25,791 bases of DNA, from positions 47,142 through 72,932 of the forward strand of contig QKYT01000280.1 of NCBI GenBank assembly GCA_003550305.1. Direction: 5' to 3'. Origin of the DNA: Glomus cerebriforme. Its lineage: Eukaryota; Glomeromycota; Glomeromycetes; Glomerales; Glomeraceae. Shown here piece by piece: positions 1 to 9,657 of this stretch. A program made the translations under genes and the position numbers. The number at the start of each line of letters is the position of its first letter. Position 1 is the stretch's first letter. The notes under the pieces were generated by a model, which was not told the DNA's origin, made no database searches, and saw only the letters and a program-made list of their open reading frames with translations.

Positions 1-120
1 AATATGATCTTCCAAAACAATTTCTTTTTTCTAAAAAAAATATCCTTTTTTGGTAATTTGTATTACCTCAAATGTCCTACCATTTTTATATATTTATTAT
101 TTATATATTTATATTTATTT

Positions 121-169
121 ATTTAGATTTAGATTTAGATTTATATTTAGATTTAGATTTAGATTTAGA
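121..169. repeat. TTTAGA hexanucleotide tandem run
   Basis: About eight imperfect copies of a TTTAGA-type hexamer follow a TA-rich TTTATA stretch. It resembles a drifted microsatellite. It is not a clean telomere array: no TTAGGG units are seen and it is internal. The ORF crossing it (50-301) is low-complexity Phe/Arg repeat and is not taken as a gene. The rest of 1-487 is AT-rich DNA with homopolymer runs and no supportable gene. Confidence 0.7.
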
Positions 170-487
170 GGGAGGCAAAAAATTTACCTCACGAACAAGA
201 GTTATTTATATAGTTGCAAAAAAAAATTACTAATAATTTTTTTTTTTAAAAAAAGCAATAAACAATATGGTATTATCTTTAAATCGTTAGTTACTGATTA
301 ATACAAACAATTATATGGCCTATATTTATTGTATGATCAATTTTATTAAAAATTAAAGAAAATTAGACTAGTACTGGCAAAATTTTTGTGCCATACTGCG
401 CCGAATTGGTAAATTGATTTTTTTTTACTTTTCTAACAATTGTTAATTAAATTAAGTTATTAATTATTTTATTTCTTTTTTTTGCAG

Positions 488-2331
488 CTTGATCTCGAAA
501 TGGGAATTTGAAGTGAACTGTGCTGCAGGAATTAATTATTTGTGCTGCGCTGAAAGGCAAATCAGGTTTTTTTTATTTTTCTAATAATTTTTATTAATTA
601 ACTAATTGATTATTTTATTAATTAATTAATTAATTTCTTTAATTTGCAGTTTGGTCTCAAAATATGAATTCGTGCTGTAAGAGTTGATTATTTATACTAT
701 AATAATGAAAGATAAATCGGGAGGCTTTTTTTTCTATTTTTCTATAAAGATTATTTTTAAATTTTATTAACTAATTATTTTATTTTATTAATTATTTAAT
801 TGCTGATCCGCCTAAGAACCGCACTATTCTACTATTAAAAAAGGGGCAAAAATATATATGATTTTATTAATAGTTCGAATCTGACGCGCACGAATCCTTT
901 CAGTTGATCTTACCTTTTTTAGAACAGCTATTACACAACTTTCCAAAATTGGTAATTTTTAGGAAAATAGATTTTTGTAGAACGGGTATCACCCAAAAAA
1001 GAAATAAACAATCTACATACTTTTCATTTTGGGAATACATCTAAAGCGGAGCAGAATCACGTGATTTTTGTAAAATTTTTGGCCAGAATTATAGCATTAA
1101 AAAATTATACATGTGACAAATAACAGGTGATAAATAGGATTTCACTATCGAATAAATTCTAAGTTTCTAGAATACTTAGGAAAAATGGAAAATGCACAGG
1201 GGTGACAGATATGCACTATAATCATGTGATTCTGCTCCGCTTTAGACGTCCCCATTTTAGGCGATACCTGTTCCACAAAAATCCATTTTCCTAAAAATAA
1301 AATTACCAATTTTGAAAAGTTATGTAATACTGTCCTAAAAAAGGCAAGATCAACCAGAAGGATTCGTGCGTACCAAATTCGAGCTACTAATAAAATCATA
1401 TATATTTTTGCCTTTTTTTTAATAGTAGAATAGTACCATTCTTAGGCGGATCAGCAATTAATTAATTAATTATTTTAATTAATTGATTATTTTTTTCAGT
1501 TTGGTGAATTCGAAGTGAACTATACTGTGGGAGTCGATAATTCGTGCTGTGACAAAAGGTAAATCGGGAGTTTCTTTTATTTTTCTAATGATTATTTTTA
1601 AATTTTATTAACTAATTATTTTATTTTATTAATTATTTAATTAATTAATTATTTTTTTCAGTTTGGTGAATTCGAAGCGAACTGTGCTGCAGGAGTTGAT
1701 AGTTCATACTGTGGTGAAAGGTAAATCAGAGGTTTCTTTTCTTCTAACGATTCTTAAAATTTATTTACTATTTGATTATTTTATTAATTAATTATTCTAT
1801 TTTTTTAATTTACAGTTTGGTCTCGAAGTACGAATTCAAAGCGAACTTATTTATTTACGCTGTGCCGAAAGGTAAATTGGAGGAATTTCTTTCTATTTTT
1901 CTTAACAATTATTAATAAATTTTATTAACTAAATAATTTTAATTATTCTATTTTTTTTTAATTTACAGTTTGGTCTCTAAATACAAATTTAAAGTGAACT
2001 CTTTATTTGTGCTATGCCAAAAGGTGAATCGGTGATTTCTTTTCTATTTTTCTAACGATTCTTAAAATTTATTTACTAACTATTTGATTATTTTATTAAT
2101 TAATTATTCTATTTTTTTTAATTTACAGCTTGGTTTCAAAATATGAATTCGAAGCGAATTCATTTATTTGTACTGCATCGAAAGGTAAATTAGAGGGATT
2201 TCATTTTATTTTTCTTAAGGATTATTAATAATTTTATTAATTAACTAATTTATTTATTTTATTAATTTATTAATTATTTTTTTAATTTGCATCTTAGTCT
2301 TGAAATGTAAATTCAAAGTGAACTGTGCTAT
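488..2331 (+). repeat. Tandem array of eight exon-like blocks with splice-like borders
   Basis: A ~155-165 bp unit recurs with exon-like cores at 488-556, 650-711, 1500-1558, 1662-1720, 1816-1871, 1969-2023, 2129-2184 and a worn last copy near 2293-2331. Most cores begin after a T-rich tract ending CAG and share the start TTTGGTCTCGAAATATGAA, then GAACTGTGCTGCAGG. Most end AAAG|GTAAAT. Between cores lie 93-105 bp of T-rich, TTAATTAA-rich DNA, the size of a small fungal intron. Core lengths are 69, 62, 59, 59, 56, 55 and 56 nt, mostly 2 mod 3, so joined cores do not hold one frame. Copy 1 has a GC donor, copy 2 an AT donor, and copy 8 has lost its acceptor AG. It could be a multiplied exon of a decayed gene or a repeat family that merely looks like one. 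Confidence 0.75.
800..1457. mobile_element. Long-TIR MITE (foldback element), 658 bp, inserted in the exon-like array
   Basis: The ends are perfect inverted copies over TTGCTGATCCGCCTAAGAA. Imperfect inversion continues through nearly the whole element: left arm 800-1064, right arm 1223-1457. The left arm carries about 30 extra bases near 1000-1030. The inner arm ends both contain CTAAAGCGGAGCAGAATCAC or its complement. The unpaired middle (1065-1222) has no coding sequence. The flanks read TTAA on both sides, consistent with a TTAA target duplication (piggyBac-like), but the site is itself TTAATTAA-rich, so the duplication is not certain. The 84-codon minus ORF at 1145-1399 lies within the right arm and is not a gene. 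Confidence 0.85.
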
Positions 2332-2565
2332 GGTAAATTGGTTGAATTTTTAATTTTGATCACTAATTATTTATTTAATTTATTATAATAATAAATAATT
2401 TACCTTTTTTTATTAAAAATAATAATTTTTAATTGTTTTATTTATCCTTTTAGGTTCAATTATAAATAAATATAAAAATTCTCCTTGGATATTGTGGACT
2501 GCGGGTTAATTTACTATGATCTAAAGTTGGTCTTAAATATTATTGGTTATCTTCTTCTTTTTTTA

Positions 2566-2800
2566 GGTCTAATTCAGATTGGATGGTCACTTCAGGTGGC
2601 ACACTGTAATTACACCTATTTTTTTTCTTTAATTATTGGTATTAGTATCAACTGATTACTAATCCATTTCTTCTTTCTTTTAGGCGTTTCTAGCTTTTAC
2701 TTGAATTGAATGGTCACTTCAGGTGGTACACTGCAGTACGCCAATAATTTTCTCTCACATTGTTTTTAATTATTAGTGTTAGTATCAACATGAATCCCAT
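2566..2800 (+). repeat. Two-copy ~128-bp direct repeat with exon-like core
   Basis: The segment TGGTCACTTCAGGTGG with ACACTG following occurs at 2583-2605 and 2710-2732. Each copy is preceded by a pyrimidine tract ending TTTTAGG and followed by TTATTRGTRTTAGTATCAAC. It continues the acceptor-like style of the array upstream but is a different sequence. An additional TTTTAG acceptor-like site lies near 2453. No open frame links these blocks. From 2332 to 2565 and 2800 to 2945 I see only AT-rich DNA. Confidence 0.6.
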
Positions 2801-2945
2801 TTTTTCTTTGTTTTTTATTATTATAAATTTTTTTTTACAATAATTTATTCAAATATGTATGAATAAACCTATAAAAATTATGCTAGCGATGACGAAGTCA
2901 CTGCGAATCAGAATCCTTTAGTTTAATAAAAAAAAATAAAAAAAA

Positions 2946-3167
2946 ATTTTGAAATCTTACTTTCAAAATGGAAATCCAGAACTATATTTCAGTTTTTGGA
3001 ATCTAAAGAAAAACAAAAAAAATATTAGTAAATGTTCATTTAATAAAAAAAAAAAATAATAATAAATAAAATTTTGATGTCTTATCTTCAAAATGAGATT
3101 TTTCAGTTTTCTGGCATCTAAAGAAAAACAAAAAGAATATTAGTGAATATTTATTAAATAAAAAAAA
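2946..3167. repeat. Two-copy ~120-bp direct repeat ending in the A-run target of the MULE
   Basis: Two related units run about 2946-3055 and 3071-3167. Both contain CTTTCAAAATG or CTTCAAAATG, then CATCTAAAGAAAAACAAAA or its variant, then a TATTAGTRAAT stretch and an A-run. The second copy ends in the A8 tract (3160-3167) that abuts the left end of MULE copy 1. The element therefore appears to have inserted in a poly-A tract of this repeat. Confidence 0.55.
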
Positions 3168-3690
3168 GAATATAGCTAACTTGCACTCAGTGTGATTTAA
3201 CAATTTTTTACTCAAGTGATTTAACTTGATAATTTTTATATAATTTTATTCTGAGGTGATATAATTCAGATGATATTACCTGATTAATTTTATAATTTAA
3301 TAATTTGAATATAGTTTGACAGGTGATATCACCTGATTCATTTTTATATTTTAATTTTTTTTTTTGTAATTTTTGATGTCAAAATAGAGTGATAACACCT
3401 GATTAAAATTGAGATACATGAATGATATAATATTTATAACAATTGTAATACAAAATTGTCATTATTTATATAAATGATGTAAATTGCATCTACGCCATCT
3501 GTTTTGAAGAAAAATTTCACATTCATTAGTGTATTATTTTCTAAAGGTTTCTAAAGGACATTTTATTTTTGCACTATCTATAAGCATATATCTTTTCTGT
3601 TTCTCTAAAGTATTGTTTCCTAAAATAAGATTCTTATCAGTTATTATAGCGCTTATATGAAACTTTAAACTATTAACAAAACCACTTACA
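3168..3690 (+). promoter_or_regulatory. MULE copy 1 left TIR, subterminal palindromes and 5' leader
   Basis: After the terminal repeat come several copies of a GGTGATA-type motif, some as palindromes. The clearest is AGGTGATATCACCT near 3322-3335, with related sites near 3253, 3268-3287 and 3391-3406. Related palindromes occur at the opposite end (GGTGAAATCACC near 13088) and in copy 2 near 22425-22470. In transposons such subterminal motifs are commonly transposase-binding sites; here that role is inferred. No gene lies in the segment. The transposase start ATG follows at 3691. Confidence 0.5.
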
Positions 3691-4355
3691 ATGGAAAATA
3701 TTATTCCAAATACAAATACAAATTTTCCTTATACTTCTGACCTGTTATTCAATTCTTATTATGATTCTTCATACAATGATTCTGACCTGTTCACAATTTA
3801 TCAGTATAACTCTCCTGACCTACCAATATTTGAATTTTATGGTTCTTCATATGATTCTTCTGATCTATCCCTTGATCATGAAATATATAATGAAAATTAA
3901 ATAGAAAATAAAAGAATAAATGTTCTAGGAGATGAAAATATATGTAGGTATGATGTTCTAAAAGTTGAAGATAGGAATGTTGATCATCAAGAAAAAGAAT
4001 ATAATAATAGTGATTATAAGAAAGAAGAGGAGGAAGAAGAGGAAGAAGAAGAGAATGAATTAAAATTAAATCAAGGGATAGAATTCATAATATGGGAAAT
4101 TGCCAAATTATATCTTAATGAATATACAAAGCAACAAGGATTTCTTTTTGTAAAAAAGGCATATACCAGATCTAACTGATAGTACAATTACAAGACATAG
4201 AACATATGAATGCTCACATGCCCAAACTCATGAAGCCCAGAAGGTTATTTTAGAAGAAGATAGAAGAGATAGAGATTCTGAAATGATCAGATGTTCCTGG
4301 CATATTAATCTTACTTTTCCCAAATTTGGAAATGGAGTTCATATTAATAGTATTA
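3691..4355 (+). pseudogene. MULE transposase, N-terminal part with FAR1 zinc-finger half (copy 1)
   Basis: The ATG at 3691 opens a Tyr/Ser/Asp-rich N-terminus. A TAA at 3898-3900 fits a former CAA, and the same frame then runs on to about 4178 through an acidic Glu run (~4024-4055). It enters a FAR1-like region (GFLFVKKAY). A frameshift near 4150-4178 moves the rest to another frame, which carries the FAR1 zinc ligands: YECSHA (Cys codon at 4211) and RCSWHINLTFP (Cys codon at 4292). The coding sequence stops abruptly at 4355, where the nested Helitron begins. The two His ligands of the same finger resume at 9666. FAR1 domains bind DNA and are typically found at the N-terminus of MULE transposases and their domesticated relatives. 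This copy cannot make a full protein. Confidence 0.8.
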
Positions 4356-4604
4356 CTAGGTAACGGGGACCATTGGATTGTCCGAAGCATTTAAAACTTT
4401 AAATTAAGATGTATCACAAAACTCAAAAAAGGGTTAAATTTAAAAAAAGAATTCAAATTTATTGTATCACTAAATATCAATGTAACACTAAATAAAACAT
4501 AAAAATAAAAAAAGAATTGTATCACTAAATATTAATGTAACACTAAATAAAATAGATAATCTTTTTTTCGTATAAGAACAATTATAGAACAATTTTTATT
4601 AATT
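4356..4604 (-). other. Helitron 3' non-coding end with hairpin and 55-bp direct repeat
   Basis: Downstream of the helicase stop (minus strand) lie two direct copies of TGTATCACTAAATAT plus TAATGTAACACTAAATAAAA at 4463-4497 and 4518-4552, spaced 55 bp. The terminal imperfect hairpin near 4366-4382 and the end CTAG follow. The hairpin-plus-CTRR layout is the usual Helitron 3' termination signal; here it is inferred from sequence only. Confidence 0.5.
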
Positions 4605-4607
4605 ATG

Positions 4608-7600
4608 TTAAGGAATCATAGAGATTAAATGATTCTCTTCAACTATTCTCTCACACAACCTTTTACAATTTTTAATACGCTGCAGTCTTTCAAATGAAAA
4701 TGGATGAAAAAGGATATTTTTGAGAGTAAGGACGCAAGATATTGCTACAAACGTGAGACCAGCAGCAAATTCATTTTTACCAAGATCTATGATGGCCTTT
4801 TTCAAAGTTAGACCTTGGCTCTTGTGTATAGTAAGTTAGTAATCGCCCAAACTAAGCAAATTGGAAGCTGCAAACATGAACAGGGACCTTTTTTTCCTTC
4901 CCAGATATGCCTAATCAGCACAATTGGAACAAGTTTTTTACCATCAGCTGCTAGAATAGAAGGGCCAGAATAGTTATCAAACTCCACTATGATAGCAATA
5001 GGAAGTGAAGGTGGTGAATGATTTTTCTCAAAGATTATTTCTTAAACAATGACATACAAGCCATTAACCAAACCAGCCTTAGTCCATAAGTTAGACTTAA
5101 GCATTACTCATGAACCTCTTGACAATAATAAATAACGTTCAAGCCTTTTTGCCACATCAGGATCTGCTTGACAAGCTTCGCTACCTCCAGTATAAACAGC
5201 ATTAATTCTAGCTACTGGAGAATTCAAAGATCTAAGTCTATTAATATTAAACTCCTCAACATCAGATTTACATGGCATAATACATGTGGTACCAAAGAAT
5301 CGAGCATGATCTAATGAGGATAACATATCTGGAGCATTAGAAAACTGTGTAGCAAGTAATATTCAGTCATCTTCAGTAGATTCGGCATTACATAAACGCA
5401 ATAGGAGATCTCTGAATCTTTGTTAATCGTAAGAATCACCTGATTGATGTTGAATTATTTCAAGATGATATATCTCACGAAACTGTTGATAAACTGCAAT
5501 AGCATCATTTGATAGGAAGTCTTGTCGAGAAACTTGAGAGTACATTGGTTCATCTAACACAGGAGGAAGTTGTCCAAAGTCACCAACTAGTATTATTGAT
5601 CGTTTACCAAATACCAGATTTCTGTGATTTGGAAAGGCTTGATGCAAACATAAGTCAATCAATGCAAGCATGCGATGGCTAACCATACTCTTTTCATCTA
5701 TAATAAAATAGTACACGCCATCTAATTTAGCTTGCAGTCTTTTCAAATTCTCACTACCTAAATCAAATGTTTTGGCAGATACTGGAATGGAAAATGAAGA
5801 ATGTATTGTTAAACCATGAATATTGAATGCTGCAATACCAGTCAGAGCAAGAAGCATAACAGGTGAATCATCAATATTATGATCTCGTGCTATTTCACAA
5901 AGTTGATTCTGAATTATCTTTATTAAATAGGACTTTTCAGTACCAGCAGTTCCTAAAATGATGATTCTGAGGGGATCAACACAATCACAATTAGTAAGTA
6001 AGGAGGTGTAATAAGATTCAATTCATTTAAACACCATCATCTGATTCTCATTTAAAGATAGTGGATCTACTACAATCCAGTAGGTTTACATCTTCTAAAT
6101 TCGTAGTTTTATGAGCTTGCTGTATAAAGTTAGGAATAACAGCAAGATCAAGATTAGGATAACGTAATCCAAAGTCAGAAAACTAGTCATAATTTTGGTC
6201 AATATCACAAAAACCCAAATCAGATGAAACATCAAACGAAGTACCGGGTCTCATCTCCGAAGAATTCATCCAATCAGGATGTAATTCTCCTTCACTATCA
6301 TTATCTTCCAGATCTTTATGATCGCTTTCATCTTCATCAACATGCATGGTCATCTAGGTTTTTCACGGATAGATCAAGTAAATCTGTAACATTTTCAATT
6401 ATTTCACAGTAATGTTCAAAGAGATCAGACCAGAAGATACTGTCATTCTTAGTCAAAGCATCTATATCACGATGACTAATGTGGAGAATAACTTTAACTT
6501 GACAATAATCCTCCCATTGAAAACCACTACAGAGAGATGAAGGACATGGCCAGACATGCATGATATTTTCACGTTCGCACTGTTTCCAACAACCTTTACA
6601 ATAATGATATTTCAGATAAAGTTGATGAAGTGAAAGTTCCTAAAGTTCAACAGGACGATTCCAATATTTTTGCAGAGGGAATGACACTGTCTGACCAACT
6701 TCATCTTCAGTCAAAAAAGATGTGTTTCTGAAACTACAAAGTCAGCGAAAAGAATCTTTATTGAGATTTAACGATACAAACTGACAACTGCATCAATAAA
6801 GAGGCAAGCCAAGAAGTAAATGACATGTCTCTTGTGCAGAAATATCATGTTCTGCAACAGTTCGAAGTAGTAAACCTTGAATAGCGATAAGAGAGAAATC
6901 ACTTGGATTGCTATCATTGACAATCCTGAAAAGAATTTCTGAGAAAGTTGCAGAGCGAGGTTTAGATTTACTCGCATACTTGGAAATATAATGTAATACA
7001 ACTTCTATATTAAGGATGGGCTTCAAGTTGACATTCGTGTACCAACCTTGAAGCTGTAAGTGATCGTGGGGGTTGAGAAGCAGGTCATTCCTCACAGTAA
7101 TTAGTTTCAGCTGTCCGTTATCATCTCGTAAATGTGTATTTTCACTTATCTCTTTTGGATATCCAAACTTGCAATACTGACATCCTGTACGATCAACACG
7201 AAGGCAATAAAAAGAATTACAATGGGTATGACATTGTAGTTTGTTAACTAAGTCAACATAGTCTTGTAGTTCATAGTGCAGCAGCTCATCAGATCATTTT
7301 TGGTATGGGTGATGTTCAGGAAATGAAAAGCTGAGTTCAGGATTATTTGTAGTAACTAACAAATCCAAGTATCGTACTATATTATTCATCAATTCTTCAT
7401 CGACTTTTATCTTATCCCAATCAATAACAGGAGTATCTTTTCTTTTAGCAATACCATGTACATGAGAGCTACTATATTGTTGCTATTCAAAACAGTACTA
7501 CCAATCTTCAAGGTTCCATTTAGGAACCAACACTTTTTCAAAAAACAATTTAAATCATTTTTTGAAGTACCATGCAAAAATATGTGGATTGTCGATTAAG

Positions 7601-9298
7601 TCTTGACGCTTATATTTGTTCGCCTTCTGTTCAGATAATGTACTCAGAGAATCACCATGCGGCATCAGGTTATGTAGGTCAGGCCAATGAAAATTGGTAG
7701 CGCTGAAAGTAAAAAATATCATCCCCTAAGTACCTAATTGCTTAATCATGTCCGAAAGTTCAGATTGTCATTTATGCCAAAACTGACGAGATTCCCACAA
7801 ACCCTCTCTGAATCGTATGATATGATCTGCCATGTAATTATCATTCTCAAGCATTTTCTGTAAATCCTCAACAGTGCACTGATTATCATTCAAATTTTGT
7901 TTTATATACACCTTACCTTCTTGCAGGGCTCTCCATCGCATCTGCGAATTTAGAGCAAAGTACCGCTGCGAGCATGAAGGGCAAATCAGCCATCTTTATA
8001 CTTGAGCAAGTGTGAAAAATACTCGGCTGGCTTTATATTTCTAATACGTTCAGAATGAAGGTCAGCTGCACCTGTAGGATATAGAGTCAGAAAAGCACGA
8101 GCTATGTAGCCAGGAAATTAAAATTCATTTACTAGAACACCTTCTATAGACAGCCATATAATTGGAGGAGTATTTGTCTGCATTCAATCAAGAACATCGG
8201 CAATAGCTCTCTCTTTGTTAGGAACAGAAATTGGCATGGGTACAAAATTATTTAACACAAAGTCATATAGAATATCATCATCGTCGATTTCACCACCAAT
8301 TTCGCCACCTATTTCACCATCTATTTCACCATTTGTATCCTCAAATCACGAAATCTGATCAAAAAGCAGACCATCTTCTGGTAACGACCTCAAAACTTTT
8401 CGTCAATAATGATATTTGAATAATATCGATTATTATGTTTCAGCCAATAGAGAGCATGAGCTATCACAGATCGATATATGTTAAAATCTTTAAATGTTCT
8501 ACCATCAAAAGAGTTATGACGAATAACGAGAACATCAAGTATCGAAAGACGATGAGGCAGTCATGTAGTAAATTCCTCCACATCCTGAGAAAAATTAATG
8601 ACATTACCTCAATACGCATATTGACCACCATTAAGACAGTATACGGAGACGATCAGAAAAATTTGCGCAATTAACATTTCTTCTATTTGAGTAAGACCTC
8701 ATAATTCTTCCAGTACTTCACCAAAATCCATGTTATTTCTTGCCAAAAACTTTTTCACCTCTTTCTTTTCTGTGTAGCAGCGCCCACATTTATCTTTCAC
8801 TATTTCAATGGATAGAAAATATTCATTGCACACAGGACAGAGATTGTTAGTTAATTTATCAATTTTTGATCAAAAATCACATAGGAGTTTCCAATCAGAT
8901 TCTGGAAGACAGTTGTCTTCAATGATATTCAAAGGAATAGCATCCTGGTGATTGCTGCGATTATTAAGGCTAGCATTCGAAGAAGTAGCATCCTGGTGAT
9001 TGCTGCGATTATTAAGGCTAGCATTCGAAGAAGTAGCATCCTAGTGATTGGTGCGATTATTAAGGCTAGCATTCGAACGAGCAGCATCCTGGTGATTGGT
9101 GTGATTATTAAGGTGATTTAATTGCTTTTTTACACGCTCATCACCTCGTCACTTTTCACATTGGCCACCACTTTCAGTAGTTCTTTTCATATATTTAGAT
9201 ACTTTATCACATTTGCGACATTGTTAGCATTGCTCAAGAGGCTTATTTTCTCTGTTTTTACATTTTCAAAGCATATCACAAAAGGGTTAATCATTCAT
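4608..9298 (-). pseudogene. Helitron Rep/PIF1-like helicase, decayed
   Basis: Read from ~9298 down, the N-terminus has a CxxCxxC cluster and an in-frame 16-residue repeat (8940-9118). A second Cys block follows (CPVCNEYF ... CGRC, ~8850-8780), then a Gly/Glu/Asp-rich repeat near 8275-8340. The Helitron Rep region has FFTFSATNFHWPDLH (~7717-7680), an HUH motif His-Val-His (~7463-7453) and a YISKY motif with Tyr codons at 6990-6988 and 6978-6976. The helicase part has Walker A as GTAGTEKS (~5953-5930), Walker B-like IIDEKS, and LVGDFGQLPPV. The C-terminus is FERLQRIKNCKR. Many stops and several frameshifts break it. The Walker A Gly before Lys is Glu, and motif VI reads SCVLTL where SRVR is usual, so helicase activity would be lost even without the stops. 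Longest open pieces: 5423-5857 and 6793-7095. Confidence 0.88.
8940..9118 (-). repeat. In-frame 48-bp minisatellite in the Helitron gene
   Basis: Exact 48-bp spacing: copies begin at 8940, 8988, 9036 and 9084, the last partial. Each reads on the minus strand as the 16-residue unit TSSNASLNNRSNHQDA. As 48 is divisible by three, copy-number changes keep the frame. Copies differ by few bases; one base change turns a Gln codon into a stop in copy 3. The unit lies between two Cys-rich blocks and looks like a flexible Asn/Ser-rich linker. Confidence 0.85.
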
Positions 9299-9657
9299 TT
9301 CACAAAACGCAAAGTTTATTCATGAATACGGCAGTTATAATTTTCCTAGACGGCAAAACTATTCTTTATTTAATATATGATAAATACATAAATATAATAT
9401 TAAATGCAATATTTTCTTTATTTAATAAATGATAAATATGATATATAACTAATACAAAAATAAATTTAGATAGATCACGTGCAACACATATACAATTAGC
9501 CAGTAATCCAAAAAGGAAATTTAACAATAAACAAATAAAATTTAGAACACGTGAAATCGCAACAATGCATATTATTGGTCGATCATGCGTGCGGACAGAC
9601 GGACATTGCATTACAATGAGTCTAACCGAAGATGTTCTCAGCTACGCTTTGGACAAA
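9299..9657 (-). other. Helitron 5' non-coding leader
   Basis: AT-rich leader upstream of the Rep-helicase gene on the minus strand. It includes a ~50-bp direct repeat around TTTATTTAAT..ATGATAAATA (9365-9395 and 9417-9440). The end proper, read inward on the minus strand, is TTTGTCCAAAGCGTAGC. The minus ORF at 9366-9611 is AT-driven and lies in this leader; I do not call it a gene. Confidence 0.5.

Larger units (their letters stand above)
4356..9657 (-). mobile_element. Nested Helitron (Rep/helicase type), 5.3 kb, minus strand
   Basis: It interrupts the FAR1 finger of MULE copy 1. Joining 4355 to 9658 continues the transposase frame without loss (Ser-Ile-Ile-Asn-Thr-His-Asn-His), which fixes both junctions. 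It carries one long decayed Rep-helicase gene on the minus strand. On that strand the 5' end starts TTTGTCCAAAGCG; a 12-of-14 match in inverted orientation lies about 22 bp inside the 3' end (4378-4391), followed by an imperfect hairpin (GGAC ... GTCC, near 4366-4382) and a final CTAG at 4356-4359. Asymmetric inverted repeats are described for Helitron2/Helentron elements, while CTRR ends are canonical-Helitron-like, so the subgroup is open. No target duplication is needed, as expected for Helitrons. Confidence 0.85.

Noticed and set aside
121..169. Telomere-like repeat
   Set aside because: Units are TTTAGA, imperfect and internal, without TTAGGG.
50..301. 83-codon plus-strand ORF with Phe/Arg repeats
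   Set aside because: Produced by the TTTAGA/TTTATA repeat and an A/T run; low complexity, no coding context.
1145..1399. 84-codon minus-strand ORF
   Set aside because: Lies within the right arm of the foldback MITE and its inverted partner has no equivalent frame.
8231..8674. Two plus-strand ORFs (62 and 79 codons)
   Set aside because: Antisense to the Helitron Rep gene, which shows family motifs on the minus strand.
9122..9611. ORFs at 9122-9325 (plus) and 9366-9611 (minus)
   Set aside because: The first is antisense to the Cys-rich Helitron N-terminus; the second lies in the AT-rich Helitron leader with no recognisable motif.
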